The notes beneath the pieces are model-generated. The model saw only the letters and a program-made list of their open reading frames with translations, was not told the origin of the DNA and made no database searches. From Euwallacea fornicatus (taxonomy: Eukaryota > Arthropoda > Insecta > Coleoptera > Curculionidae), in the NCBI RefSeq assembly GCF_040115645.1, contig NC_089552.1:1-64000 (forward strand): DNA of 64,000 nt, written 5' to 3'. Positions within the stretch are counted from its first letter, which is position 1. Each line of letters starts with the position of its first letter. Positions 12,222 to 22,030 of the stretch are shown here, piece after piece. Both the position numbers and the translations under genes were made by a program.

Positions 12222-12825
12222 GACATATATATGTCGGAGATTTGTAAGTTCTTAAGTTTTTAATGTAAAATTTGAGTTAGCAATGAGGCTGAAGAACAGA
12301 GCAGGTTGACAGGTTTATCGTGGAGATGAAGAGAACGTAGGACGAGGTCACTAGTCACTATTACCGACGCAATTAAGGATCTTGTGTGAAGTTTCGGTCC
12401 GTGGGAAAACCAGGACCAGGACGAACAAGTACCGTTCCCTTGAGTGGAGAGGACCACGGGGAATGGGAATGGAAACTGTGAAGAAGGCAGCAATTAAAAA
12501 GAAGGGAAGTGAATTCGTTAGCCTTGCCTTACCGTCAATTTATTTAATGAAACGATCAAAATTATCGATGATGAAGAATATTCCTAATTCGTATCGATTG
12601 ATGGTATGATAAAAAAATAAAAACGAGGCTCACGAATTCACTACTGCTCGACGGCTACCTTCCTTCTTTTTTTTTTTTTATTATTGTCTTCTTCGCGATT
12701 CCCATTCCATTTCCAATGGTACCTGTTCGTCCTGGTTTTCACGAATGGCCCTTATTGCCAACTCAAATTTTACATTTCTAGACTTGAGGACTGATAAATC
12801 TCCGACGTGTATATATATATACGGG
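12222..12825. mobile_element. Foldback-like inverted repeat inside subtelomeric unit 3
   Basis: The outer arms are recognisable as reverse complements: about 12222-12300 (ATGTCGGAGATTTG followed by TAAAATTTGAGTTAGCAATG) against 12747-12815. Inner parts around 12410-12490 (GACCAGGACGAACAAG, GGGAATGGGAATGGAAA) pair imperfectly with 12690-12745. The arms have diverged and contain indels. No transposase is visible. I infer a decayed foldback or long-terminal-inverted-repeat element. Confidence 0.6.
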
Positions 12826-13425
12826 GTTATTCAGATTCGACGCTCGTCGTCGAGATCCAAGTAACCGTGAGAGATACGAGGCGAGTTAAATGGGGGCGAA
12901 GTTATACGATTTGGAATACTCCGATTACTTCCAGAGATATCCGTAAAAAACTGAAATTTTGAAAAGATAATTAAAAACGAATGGCACGTTATAATTGCCA
13001 CTTTTCATCTTCTAGAAAATACTCAAGTCGTGTTTGAAATTTCCTGCAACCTGCAATTCGATGAAAATATTAAACAAAATGATTTTGCTAAGAGTGCTTT
13101 GAAAAACAAGAACGAGGATACTTTGTTGTGACGTTTCAAGTTAATAAATTTAAGGAAACGTTTATGTTTGATACGTCATATCGTTAAAATTCAAAAAAGG
13201 TGGCAATTATAGTGTGCCATTCGTTGTTAATTATCTTTTCCAATAACCAAATAACTTCAGAAAATAAATGCGTTTTCACAATTTCGGTCTTTTCGGATAT
13301 CTCCGGAAGTAATGGGAATTTTCCTAAGCTCCGAATTGTACGACTTCGCCCCGATTTGACCCACCTCGTATCTCTTACGGTTACTGAGATCTCAAGGATG
13401 AGCGTCGAATCTGAATAATCCTGTG
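12821..13425. mobile_element. MITE with long terminal inverted repeats (about 605 bp)
   Basis: The ends are mirror images. The left end reads GGGTTATTCAGATTCGACGC and the right end reads GCGTCGAATCTGAATAATCC. Similarity continues inward for roughly 190 bp (for example ACGAATGGCACGTTATAATT at left against AATTATAGTGTGCCATTCGT at right). The centre (13010-13190) is unrelated to the arms and has no transposase. A (TA)n stretch flanks the left end. The open frames at 13184-13435 and 13200-13418 are only the arm read in two directions. Confidence 0.8.
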
Positions 13426-13481
13426 TGTAATACACTTACAAATCAAATTAAAAAAAAATAAATTGAATAGTACGCCGTAAT

Positions 13482-13915
13482 TCTAGATGAGTGGGACGAA
13501 AACAGATATCTTGAAATCGGAAAGATGTGCTTACGACAAAAAAAATACATATATAGATCGTGCCAAACTTCGGGAGCGTGTTAGACATGAAAAATAAATG
13601 TAAAAAAAAATTCAGATATCCGATTTTCGTTTGTTCACGAGTTATGGCGTAAATAGAAATTTTCTAGCTAGGATTCTATTTACCATAAACGTACTTTTGG
13701 TATTGGTGATATTGATGTATTATATTAATTGGCTTTCGAGGTCTTCAGACCTCACACCACTACCCAACATTTACTACGATATCCAAACGTTAATTTATAA
13801 TTTTTTTACGCCGTAACTTGTAAACAAACGAAAATCGGATAACGTTTCAATTTTTTTTTCGTGTACGACGTACTCCTGAAATTTGGCACGATCCTCCTGA
13901 CTCATCCTATACACA
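13482..13915. mobile_element. Inverted-repeat element with a transposase scrap in its loop
   Basis: The left arm (about 13554-13667) and right arm (13797-13903) are reverse complements, for example GATCGTGCCAAACTTCGGGAG against CTCCTGAAATTTGGCACGATC and CCGATTTTCGTTTGTT against AACAAACGAAAATCGG. Between the arms, the + strand frame around 13726-13770 reads NWLSRSSDLTPLPN. This resembles the SPDLTPLD signature around the last catalytic acid of DDE_3 (Tc1/mariner-group) transposases. The element therefore looks like an internal-deletion derivative of an autonomous transposon. It cannot encode an active enzyme. Confidence 0.7.
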
Positions 13916-14695
13916 ATACAAATTATACAAATCAAATTAAAAAATAAAAAATGATAAGAAAGAGAAAAAATAAATATCAAATTTAAAACATTTTAAACGT
14001 AAAAAAAATAAAGAAAAAAATTATAAAAATTGACGTACAAAGACAAAGGAATCGGCATAACGCGGCATCCGAGATATATAAATCCCTTTGTAGACCGCTA
14101 CTGGACTGCGGTAACGTAATTATGGCTGACGCAACTGACGAAACAAAAACAAAAAAATACTTACAAAACTACAGAACGAATAACGTTAATGTTAATGTTA
14201 ATTACAAAAATTCGTCACCCGGATAATCCACTGTACCACCCTTCCGACGAAGCGTTATGCGAAAATATCAGACCGACTACTAGTACGAATACAAAAAAAA
14301 AAGTGGAAATACAAGACTAGATGTTGGATGTTTGGTGTGCCTTGTGTGCTTGCACTTTTGTGCTGTGCTGTAAATTTTGAATATTACTTGTTTTACTAGG
14401 GGTGTGATTGGTACTGGCAGTTTTGAGGTGATTATTGTGGATGGTGCTGTTTGCGAGGATACGATTGCTATCGTTATGAATAATAAAAAATTAAAGAAAA
14501 AAATGATAATAAAAACGAAAGAGAAATAAATTTAAAGAAAATAAAATAAAGAAAAGGAACAATAAAAGAAAAAGGAAAAAAAATTGAATAAAAATATTAA
14601 AGAAGAAAATGATAAAAACGAAAGAGAAAAAATTAAAAATTGAAAAAGATAAAAAAGAAAGTAAAGAAAATGAATAATAAAAAATTAATGAATAA
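13916..14695. other. A-rich tract and low-complexity sequence, no gene
   Basis: The segment contains A-rich C-poor patches (13916-14030 and 14470-14690) like those of the subtelomeric units. They flank a more complex stretch (14030-14470) with GT-rich runs and no open frame worth reporting. The A-rich parts may be displaced pieces of unit 3. Confidence 0.5.
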
Positions 14696-14698
14696 TAT

Positions 14699-15265
14699 AC
14701 TGGCGAGCATAAAATTCGGGTCAGTTTAGTATTTTCGAAATTTTTGCCTTCCTAACTTCCAAAAAATTAAAAAAGAATAGCCTTGATCGATTCTGAGGTT
14801 CTTTAACCTTGTTAAGGGTAAATGGTAAAAATGGTGACAAAAACACGATCCTGTACCCAAATAACCGATGTATTGTACAGGTGCCCATTACCCAAGCACT
14901 GTAACATTTTTTAATACAATTTTGTGCTATCGAAAAAAACTCATAATGACATTAATATCGCGTATTTCTCCCTCTTTTTGCCTTTCTGCTATTAGCGCAA
15001 CTTGAAGTTAAAGAGAACATTTTTAACCAATTCGCCTAAAGTGAACAATTGAATGAAACTGACAAAGAGGATGCATAGATATTGAAGGTATTTTATCAAT
15101 CTCTTTTTTTTTCATGGTAGAACCATGCAGAACTGTAAACATTTTCCCAATGATCCGAAATTTCGTGAAGCGATGCCGATATGCCAGCGAAAAATATCAC
15201 TTCTCTTTCGATACGTTTATATTTGGAAATTTCGAAGTGACCCGAATTATATGCTCACCAGTGTA
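14699..15265. mobile_element. Tc1/mariner-like MITE (about 567 bp)
   Basis: The terminal inverted repeats are CTGGCGAGCATAAAATTCGG at left and the complement of CCGAATTATATGCTCACCAG at right. Both ends are next to TA, consistent with a TA target-site duplication. The interior has no transposase frame. The left terminus appears to lack two bases (CA) present at the right terminus. Assignment to the Tc1/mariner superfamily rests on the TA flank and the general form only. Confidence 0.75.
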
Positions 15266-15769
15266 TGAAAAATAAAGAAAAAATAAGAAGCAAAAAATAA
15301 AAAATGATGAGACAAAAATTGAAAAATAAATAATAACCTGAACCTAGGAATATTCTTACGTTGCCTTTGTAAACGATGCCACGTACGCGACGAGTTATTC
15401 AAGTAGGTACCTATGTACGTTCCTCGTGTGACAAAAAATTATAAATATATTTTATTTACTCTATGAATGTTAGTTCGTGTGTACCATGTCATGTATGTTA
15501 CTCTATATCGTTCATTCTCCAGAAACTATAACGGTAAAATTATCATTTCAATAATTTAATTGTGTCTTTTAGGGACTATCTGCAATGTGAACGACGTTGG
15601 TTTTTTTATTACTTCAGCTCAAATAAACTTTTGCCATATATTTTTTATTTTAATTTTGCTTCAAGTTCTGAGATATTTACTGTTAAAAGTTCATCTTTGA
15701 CTTGCTGTATTAGTTTTATATTAGTCTTTTTCTCTTGTTGTAAAAAAAATAAATTATAATAAAAAATTT
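15266..15769. other. End of insertion complex, no gene
   Basis: A short A-rich stretch, mixed-complexity sequence and a small open frame (15562-15759 +) without recognisable homology are present. The segment ends where subtelomeric unit 3 resumes with TCCGTTCTGTTAGACGAGCC at about 15777. Confidence 0.4.
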
Positions 15770-16008
15770 TTTTTAATCCGTTCTGTTAGACGAGCCGTCT
15801 TAAACTGACATATTTTCTGAGGTAACTTGTAAAGTAACTTGCGAATCTAAATTATTATGACGATGAAGAAATCCAAATAAATATAAATGGACGACCGAAT
15901 GAATTGTTAGAGAGCCGAACGATCGAAAAAATTAGAAAAGACAAAGTTACGAGGAAAACGTGTGCTTTGGCTCCCATTTGTTACTACGTTTCCCGAATGT
16001 TAGATGTT
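15770..16008. repeat. Subtelomeric unit 3, second fragment
   Basis: This fragment matches the unit 1 region 4660-4870 and the unit 2 region 8000-8220 with visibly more substitutions than those two show against each other. It includes the ACTTGTAAAGTAACTTGCG, GATGAAGAAATCCAAATAAAT and GAATTGTTAGAGAGCC words. It is broken near 16008 by a further insertion. Confidence 0.85.
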
Positions 16009-16795
16009 AGCCTAATCGAGCTATGCGTCGCTACAAAATTTTGTTAACGTATGCCTGAATTATTGTTGCAAAAGTCACTTTTCGAATATCTCCGGTTAGC
16101 CGAGGTTCGCCAACTAATACCAGTTCGCCAACTAATACCAGTCACTACACCGTGTACATGCGAAATACGTCTTGAGTGGGAGTTTTCGATTTGTGTCGCG
16201 ATGTCGACTTCGAAAAGTTAAGAGAAATTTCAAAAACCACCCAAATATCCTACTAATCCTAAAATGTTGACAAAAAAAAAGTTTAAAAGTTGTCTTGTTC
16301 GTCTCACTGTTTTGTAAGGTGTCAAAACCCTATTTTTAATAATTTGAAAAAAATACATATTTTTTAAGTGAGTTTGTGAAATGTTTCGTTTCTTTCAAAT
16401 TTGAAAAACCAATTAAAAAGTACAAGAACTGTTTCGATAATCCGTCAAGTTTGAGTTTTTTTAAAGAAAATGATACAGGGTTCCTGCTTGTCAGTTCTTA
16501 TAACGTGAATGTAACAAAAAGAAAAGACAAAAACACGACGTGTCATAAAAATACTCTAAACTTGTATTAGTTAAAATATCTTGTCTAAAAAGTATGGAAC
16601 GGAATGATTGTTTTGGAGTCGTAAAGAAGTCGTTTTGAGTTGTTTTTGATATTTCGGATTTCCGATAAATTTAACCTGAAGATTCGTATTAAGAAAAGAA
16701 AAAGAAAAAGAAAACTCCTACTTGAGACTCGCCCCTTGTGTGAGGGTGTGAGGGAGGATTATTCACCCGATCCGTTCTTTAAAAGTTTGTTGCTA
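16009..16795. other. Insertion of about 790 bp in unit 3, unidentified
   Basis: This segment is absent from units 1 and 2, which are continuous across the site (compare 4865-4890). It contains a direct duplication of ACTAATACCAGT(T/C) near 16115-16142 and two short frames (16376-16570, 16640-16828) without recognisable homology. No terminal repeats are obvious. Confidence 0.5.
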
Positions 16796-17344
16796 ACTCA
16801 AATGATGACTACCCCGGAAAATGCTTAATCTAAACTTAAATACAGGGTCGTTCACGCCATACCGGATCCTCTTCTACCGAATGTATTGTAATTGAAATAC
16901 AAGAATTTCAAAAAAATCTCAATTTAGTTCGACTACTAGTTAGTTAGCTAACTTGAACGTTAGAGAGAATAATGTATTAAAGTTACGTTTCTACAAAATG
17001 TTATGTTTTGTTATTCGAAATTGAATCGATTCTTCGATTTCCAAATGAGATGAGTTTTGAAATTACTGAAAACTTATTGTCAAATGGCGTGAACGATCTT
17101 GTACCTAGGATATTTCTTCTCTGTAGGTGACGTGAATCGGCTGTGAGAAAATCTTCTTTCTGTTCTTGTTTAAATCCTCCTTATCCACTGCAGAGTCTCG
17201 AAGTTATGTTGCTGTTGTTTTTTGTCTTTGTGCTGCTGCTGCCGTCGTATTCTCCTCCTTCTCCTCCTCCTCATTTTTTTATATCCTTTGGTTAACCTAA
17301 AAAGGCTTGTATCAACAATTGTGCATTTACAAAACAAAAAGAAA
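16796..17344. repeat. Subtelomeric unit 3, third fragment, with full-length MITE
   Basis: The fragment resumes unit homology at ACCCCGGAAAATGCTTAATC and carries the 263-bp version of the small MITE (16841-17103). It continues through the CTGCAGAGTCTCGAAGTTATG, CT-rich and GGTTAACCTAAAAAGGCTTG blocks that correspond to 5170-5330 of unit 1. Confidence 0.85.
16841..17103. mobile_element. Small MITE copy in unit 3 (263 bp, longest version)
   Basis: The ends are TACAGGGTCGTTCACGCCAT and the complement of ATGGCGTGAACGATCTTGTA. It contains internal sequence missing from the other two copies, including a segment around 16895-16955 and one around 17005-17045. It probably represents the ancestral, undeleted form. 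Confidence 0.85.
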
Positions 17345-18360
17345 AAAGTGAAGTATTGGAATTATTTCTTAATGCAAATTGTAAATGTACTGTAAATCTA
17401 CAGGGTGTTTCGTGTTTGGTGCTTCGATGCAACTATTTAAAGGAATGAAGAAGAGAATTAAAATTATTTTTTGAATGGACGTTTTGGTAATAATGTAGGT
17501 GAAAGTTTAGGGGTTGGATTGTTCTTTGAGTAATTTTAAGTATTTTGTTCTTCAACAGTTTTAGGAAATTTTAAAATTAATTCATTTTAAATAATCCGGT
17601 GGGAAACTATAGCTGTAAGTTTTGATAAATTTCGCATAAAACATTTTCCTTACCTTTAGGAAATACACTGTATTCGAGTATTTAAAAATATATACATGTT
17701 GGGTGCAAGTTAAGTGAGATCATTAATTTTAAGAGAAGGTTCCTTCTCATATTTTATGAAAAAATATTCATTTAAACATGTCCCCTAGTTTGCATTAGTT
17801 TTATTAATTGTGCGGTTTAGCCCCGATTTTTTTAAAATTATAGAGCTGTATAAACTACACATTTTCATCGAAAATGGCCTGGTGGATGTAAAATTTAAGG
17901 CCTACTGGGACAGTTTCTAGAAGCAAAATTTTAACAAGTCATATTGACGATTTATTAAAATTTTGCTCTTGAAAACTGTCACAGTAGGCCTTAAATTTTA
18001 CATTGACCGGGCCATTTTTTATGAAAATGTGCACTTTGTTGAGCTCTATAATTTTTTTAAAATCCATGCTGAATCGTACCTTTGATAAACTTTTTACAGA
18101 CTACCTCTGAAACAAATGAGTCAGTGTATGAATGTGTATATGTTTACCAAAACAATAATAATATACAAGTAAAAATTCTCTCTACGTTGAACTTTCTACT
18201 TGTTGTAAATAATGGTTTTTGTTAAAATAGCTGTGTAAGAAATGAAAGGAAAGATCATACACTTTATAATTTGTTTAAAGAAAAAATAATTCCTTTTATG
18301 TGTCTATATTTTACAGCTTCTTATGTTCTCTATAAAATTTAAAAAAAAACTAAATTTGAA
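17345..18360. other. Insertion of about 1 kb in unit 3, containing a long hairpin
   Basis: Units 1 and 2 are continuous at the corresponding place (about 5340), so this is inserted sequence. A TACAGGGTGTTTCG word near 17400 resembles the ends of other small elements in this window. The core is a long inverted repeat (17825-18064), described separately. No open frame is convincing. Confidence 0.55.
17825..18064. repeat. Long inverted repeat, arms about 108 bp, loop about 24 bp
   Basis: The left arm contains ATTATAGAGCTGTA, CACATTTTCATC, AAAATGGCC and GTAAAATTTAAGGCCTAC. The right arm contains GTAGGCCTTAAATTTTAC, GGCCATTTTT, ATGAAAATGTG and AGCTCTATAAT in reverse-complement order. Weaker pairing may extend to about 17806 and 18085. 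It could be a foldback MITE or a source of double-stranded RNA if transcribed. Confidence 0.85.
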
Positions 18361-19735
18361 GATGTTTTATTGTTAAAATGGATGAATGCCTACTTTTTCA
18401 ATTAAAAAATTCAGTTATTAATGTAATACACACTTTGTATAACTGTTGTATTTTGAATTTTAAATTAGTTCCCTGTATAGAGACACTACTGCTGTATGAT
18501 AGTAACCCTTTTTACTTGTACCGTGTTGGAAATAAGCACTCGATATTCAAATTAAAACCAAATTTCTGTGCTTACCTTGGATATTTTCTTCTCCGACAAG
18601 TTCTGCTCTCTGCTCCTTTTTATCTTGCTTACGCCAAATGTACCTTACGAATTTACCAATTTACCCAATGCCATTTCAGCTGCTAAAAAAAAGTTACTAA
18701 AAAATTATTAACAAATACCAACTCCCTGTTCCTGCTGAAAGAGTCGATGCCTATGAAACTTCGATATGTCCCTGGCCCCCCTTTGCCTTGTCAAAGTGAA
18801 CCCGTGTATAAAACGTGTTCAGTGTTTGCTAAAGGGGGCAAAGATGACATCCTGCCTCTTCGTTGGTCACTCAGACTCTTTCGAGTCAAAGTTCTGGGGT
18901 CGAGCTAAACCTACCTACCTACTGAAAATGTGTTAAAGTGTGTCTTTTGTAAAAGCTAGATGTGTGAATCGATTGATGAGGAGCGAATTTAGGCAAATGT
19001 GGAAATTTTTGCCCAAAATTTACCTGTACCCCTTGCTTACTTGCTCGTTAAGGTTCTTCGAGAACCTTAAACTTGAAGTTGGTGGTGCAATCTTCTTTCT
19101 AGGTCCCCAGGATTTGAGGTGCTACGCCCTGTGAACCCTACGTTTTACCTATTTTAGCGAGTCGCCCCCTACCGTGTGTAGGTGACACCCTCACTACCTC
19201 CAGCTTCGATAACCATATCGAGCCACTTCCCAATGGTGTGCCCCCTTGCTGCTGGTGCCCCTCTGCTGTTGCTGCTGCTAACCTGAACCAAATTTTCCTC
19301 TTCTCTGCTCTGTTAAAGTTTATTTTGGGTTCTTACCTGATGTACCTTGACGCCCTTTTTCCGATCCTCCGTCTCGGCCCCCACCCCCATTTTGCCCCCC
19401 ATTTGGAACCCCCATTCTTTCGACGACGTTTTTATCATCGTTATTTCCTCTAAACGTTTGAATCTGGATCGTTCCTCTTGAAACAAGTGGATTGATCCGT
19501 TTTTGATTCCAGAACAAAGAATTAATCTTTTGTTCGTTCCGTTTAGAGGATAGAACGGGTGGTTCCCGACGATTGCGACGATCGCCGTCTGGGACCTTCC
19601 CATCCCTTTCGGTCCCTTTCGACGACTTTCCGACTGGTGACGATCAGCTCCCTCTGAGATTGCCCTCTGGCACCCGACGTGTTTTACGATCGGCACAGAT
19701 GGAACCACCGGTAAAAAACCGTCTCCTCGCAAAAT
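18361..19735. repeat. Subtelomeric unit 3, proximal fragment (diverged)
   Basis: Homology to unit 1 resumes at TTTATTGTTAAAATGGATGAATGCCTA and continues through the AGTGTGTCTTTTGTAAAAGC block (18936) and the TATCGAGCCACTTCCCA block (19216), down to GGAACCACCGGTAAA (19701). Divergence and indels are much greater than between units 1 and 2. The homologous open frames seen in units 1 and 2 are interrupted or replaced here. The unit fades out near 19735 without the terminal CCATCCCTGG block. Confidence 0.8.
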
Positions 19736-20110
19736 CCTAGAACTTAGACTAGTAAAGTTTTCGGTGGCTGTCGCCGTCTTTTCCCTCGGGATCTGGACCA
19801 GTTAACGACAGCGGCACTTGTTGCTGCACCTCTTCGGGGGGCGTCGTGAACGAAGGCCTCATCGGTGCTGGCCCCATTGATGATTCCTCCGTTTGCCCGT
19901 TCACCGGGGGGCGACTCCGGCTTGTGGTCGTTGTTGTTCTGCCGGATCTAACAATTGGGTTAAGACCCCCAAAGAGGGGTCGGTCGAGAGGCCGACTCCT
20001 CGTCAAGGTACCTGGAGGGTTTCTTCTCCACGTATCTTTGCGTTGCGTCCGTTTCTTTGCCGGGCCCTCTTTGGGCCCGGTGTCGTACAGTGTTGCCGGA
20101 TTGTGCAAGA
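19736..20110. other. GC-rich block with hairpins, no assignable gene
   Basis: The base composition changes sharply to GC-rich. A 129-codon frame on the - strand (19749-20138) and 82- to 92-codon frames on the + strand overlap, as expected in GC-rich DNA, and none resembles a known protein. Palindromic stems sit at 19964-19981 (GACCCC/GGGGTC) and 20060-20080 (CCGGGCCC/GGGCCCGG). It could be the 5' part of a dead retroelement or a structured non-coding RNA. I cannot decide. Confidence 0.35.
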
Positions 20111-20189
20111 AATCAAAAAAATAAGGGAATTCTTCCAATGAATGCTTTTCTGAAAATTACTGGGTTTCCTCAATAATTTTCATCATTGT

Positions 20190-20245
20190 GGATGTTGGGG
20201 GGTCAATTTGCATAACGAATAATGCAAATTAACCCTTCAACATCC
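20190..20245. repeat. Strong 24-bp hairpin with 8-nt loop
   Basis: The stem strands are 20190-20213 and 20222-20245, with loop AACGAATA. The right strand begins ATGCAAATTAACC and the left strand ends GGTCAATTTGCAT. I count one mismatch and two G-T pairs in 24 positions. It could be a small RNA precursor, a terminator-like structure or a palindromic transposon scrap. Nothing in the flanks decides between these. Confidence 0.7.
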
Positions 20246-21324
20246 CCTCATTACCCATTACCCCCTTTGTACCATCTCTCTCATTCACCTTCTTTTGTTA
20301 TAATTTTTACCTGTAAATCGATTATTTTACATTAACAAATTCCATTAAACCAGAGCTAAATAAAGCTTCAATTATTAACAATGTAATTTTAGTTTAACAA
20401 CTTCAAAATCATATTCATTCGTATGTATCCCTGTGTAATGAGTTTAAAGCACTTATCGCTTTAAAAAGTGGGAAACGAAATATATTGAGGAATCTATCTT
20501 TTCTATCTTTCCCCAATGGCAAATTAAACTTTCTAATACCAAAACCATCTCGTATAAATAAAAATAAACGTTTGTTATAACGAGAGAAGGTGAAAATTAT
20601 TGCAATTTTCGGAGAGAGACAAAAATGGCAACGTCGCCGCCACCGCGGATACGAAGCGAGGTAACGACGATTCATAGGAAGAATTCCCCGAATGAAATGT
20701 TTAAGTGTTTATTATTCACCTATGATGGATTTCTTTAAATGGCAATTTTTAAAGAAAACCATTGGATGAAATTCTGAAAATAATTATATGTATATTAATT
20801 AACACTGTTTCTTTATCTATGACTGTTATTTTTTATGCCACTATTTAAAATGTGTTGTTATGTTACAATTTTCAATTATTAAACTACCTACAAAGGGTTG
20901 GTGGATTATTTCAAAGACACGTTGTGGTAGCCACATAAATATAAACCTTGATAAAGATGTATCAACTAATTTACTATAAGGGAAATTTAAACACAAATTA
21001 TTGTAATTTTGCTAAAATAAATATTGGTGATACAATGTGTCTTCCTTCATACAATGTAACTTGGTTATACAATGTATGAACTGATTTACTATAAGGGAAA
21101 TTTAAACACAAAGTATTGTAATTTTGCTAAAATAAGTATTCCCTTCCGATAAACATTTCTCACATTGTTATTAAAACAATACCCTAAGATGAAATAAGCA
21201 AATTTCTCCAAATAAATGCTAAATATATGAGAACCTTTGAAAGTATAGAAGTGGTTGCTTTCGAAAGAGCCAAAGTTGACAAATGATTAGGGCTTAAATC
21301 ACCGAAAAGGCAGGCGCGCCCCAT
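20246..21324. other. AT-rich intergenic sequence with a short local duplication
   Basis: No gene is supported. A roughly 60-bp segment (TTTACTATAAGGGAAATTTA and following, ending TTTTGCTAAAATAA) occurs at about 20970 and again at about 21084. An open frame on the - strand (20415-20675) has no recognisable homology. Confidence 0.5.
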
Positions 21325-22030
21325 TCACACTTTAAACGCAAGAAAGTCCAATTTTACTTATTCTAAATTGCAACTGAAAATGATAGACCAAAGTTGACTG
21401 TACGTACCTTGGTGAAGGCTGTGGAGCCGTGGAAAAGCCCTACTTTCTCCACTATCCAAGAAATTGAGCACCCATCTGATGCTATATCTCGAAGACTCTG
21501 AAGAATAATGATAATTGCTTGCTGTAGTGGGGAGTGGAATTCTTTTCGCTTCGTCGGGGTGGAACGCTTCAGTTTCTGTACTAAAAACAGAGAAATAGTT
21601 TTGGGTAAATTCCAGTTGCAGGGACATTCGATGAATATAATGTGGTTCTCTACCAAAGGAATGCTACTTTGGGACAATGTCAACGATAAGTTTTGATTGC
21701 GTTTGAAGGAGGGGAAATTTTATTATTAGTTCTCATATTTCGGAAATAGAGGAGCCTATACTTTGCAAAACAGGACTTTTTGGAAGATCCTCTAGGAACG
21801 GGCTTCTTTTTTTTTTTCTTACCTCTTCTTTCTTGGTTCCGTAGATGGTCTTTCAATCCACAGGGATGATACCTTTTCTTATTTATTGCTTCTCAATTTT
21901 AAATGAGATTATATTTCTATTTCAAATTTAAAATTTTAAGTTAATTCCCACTTTTCTGTTAATGAAAACACAAAACGAACTTTCGCGGTTCGATTGTTGA
22001 CAAGCGAATGTCTTAATTGTCATTCGATAT
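21325..22030. repeat. Segmental duplication, copy A (about 700 bp)
   Basis: This copy is collinear with 23180-23870. Shared blocks include AACGCAAGAAAGT, ATGATAGACCAAAGTTGACT, CTGTGGAGCCGTGGAAAAGC, CTCTGAAGAAT, GGGACAATGTCAA, TTTGCAAAACAGGA, GGAAGATCCTCT and GCGGTTCGAT. Read on the - strand, both copies contain an intact splice-donor-like CCAAG|GTA(C/A)GTAC after a short open frame, hinting at a duplicated exon or element of unknown origin. Confidence 0.8.

Noticed and set aside
19749..20138. 129-codon frame in the GC-rich block
   Set aside because: Overlapping long frames on both strands and no recognisable motif. GC-rich composition is a sufficient explanation.
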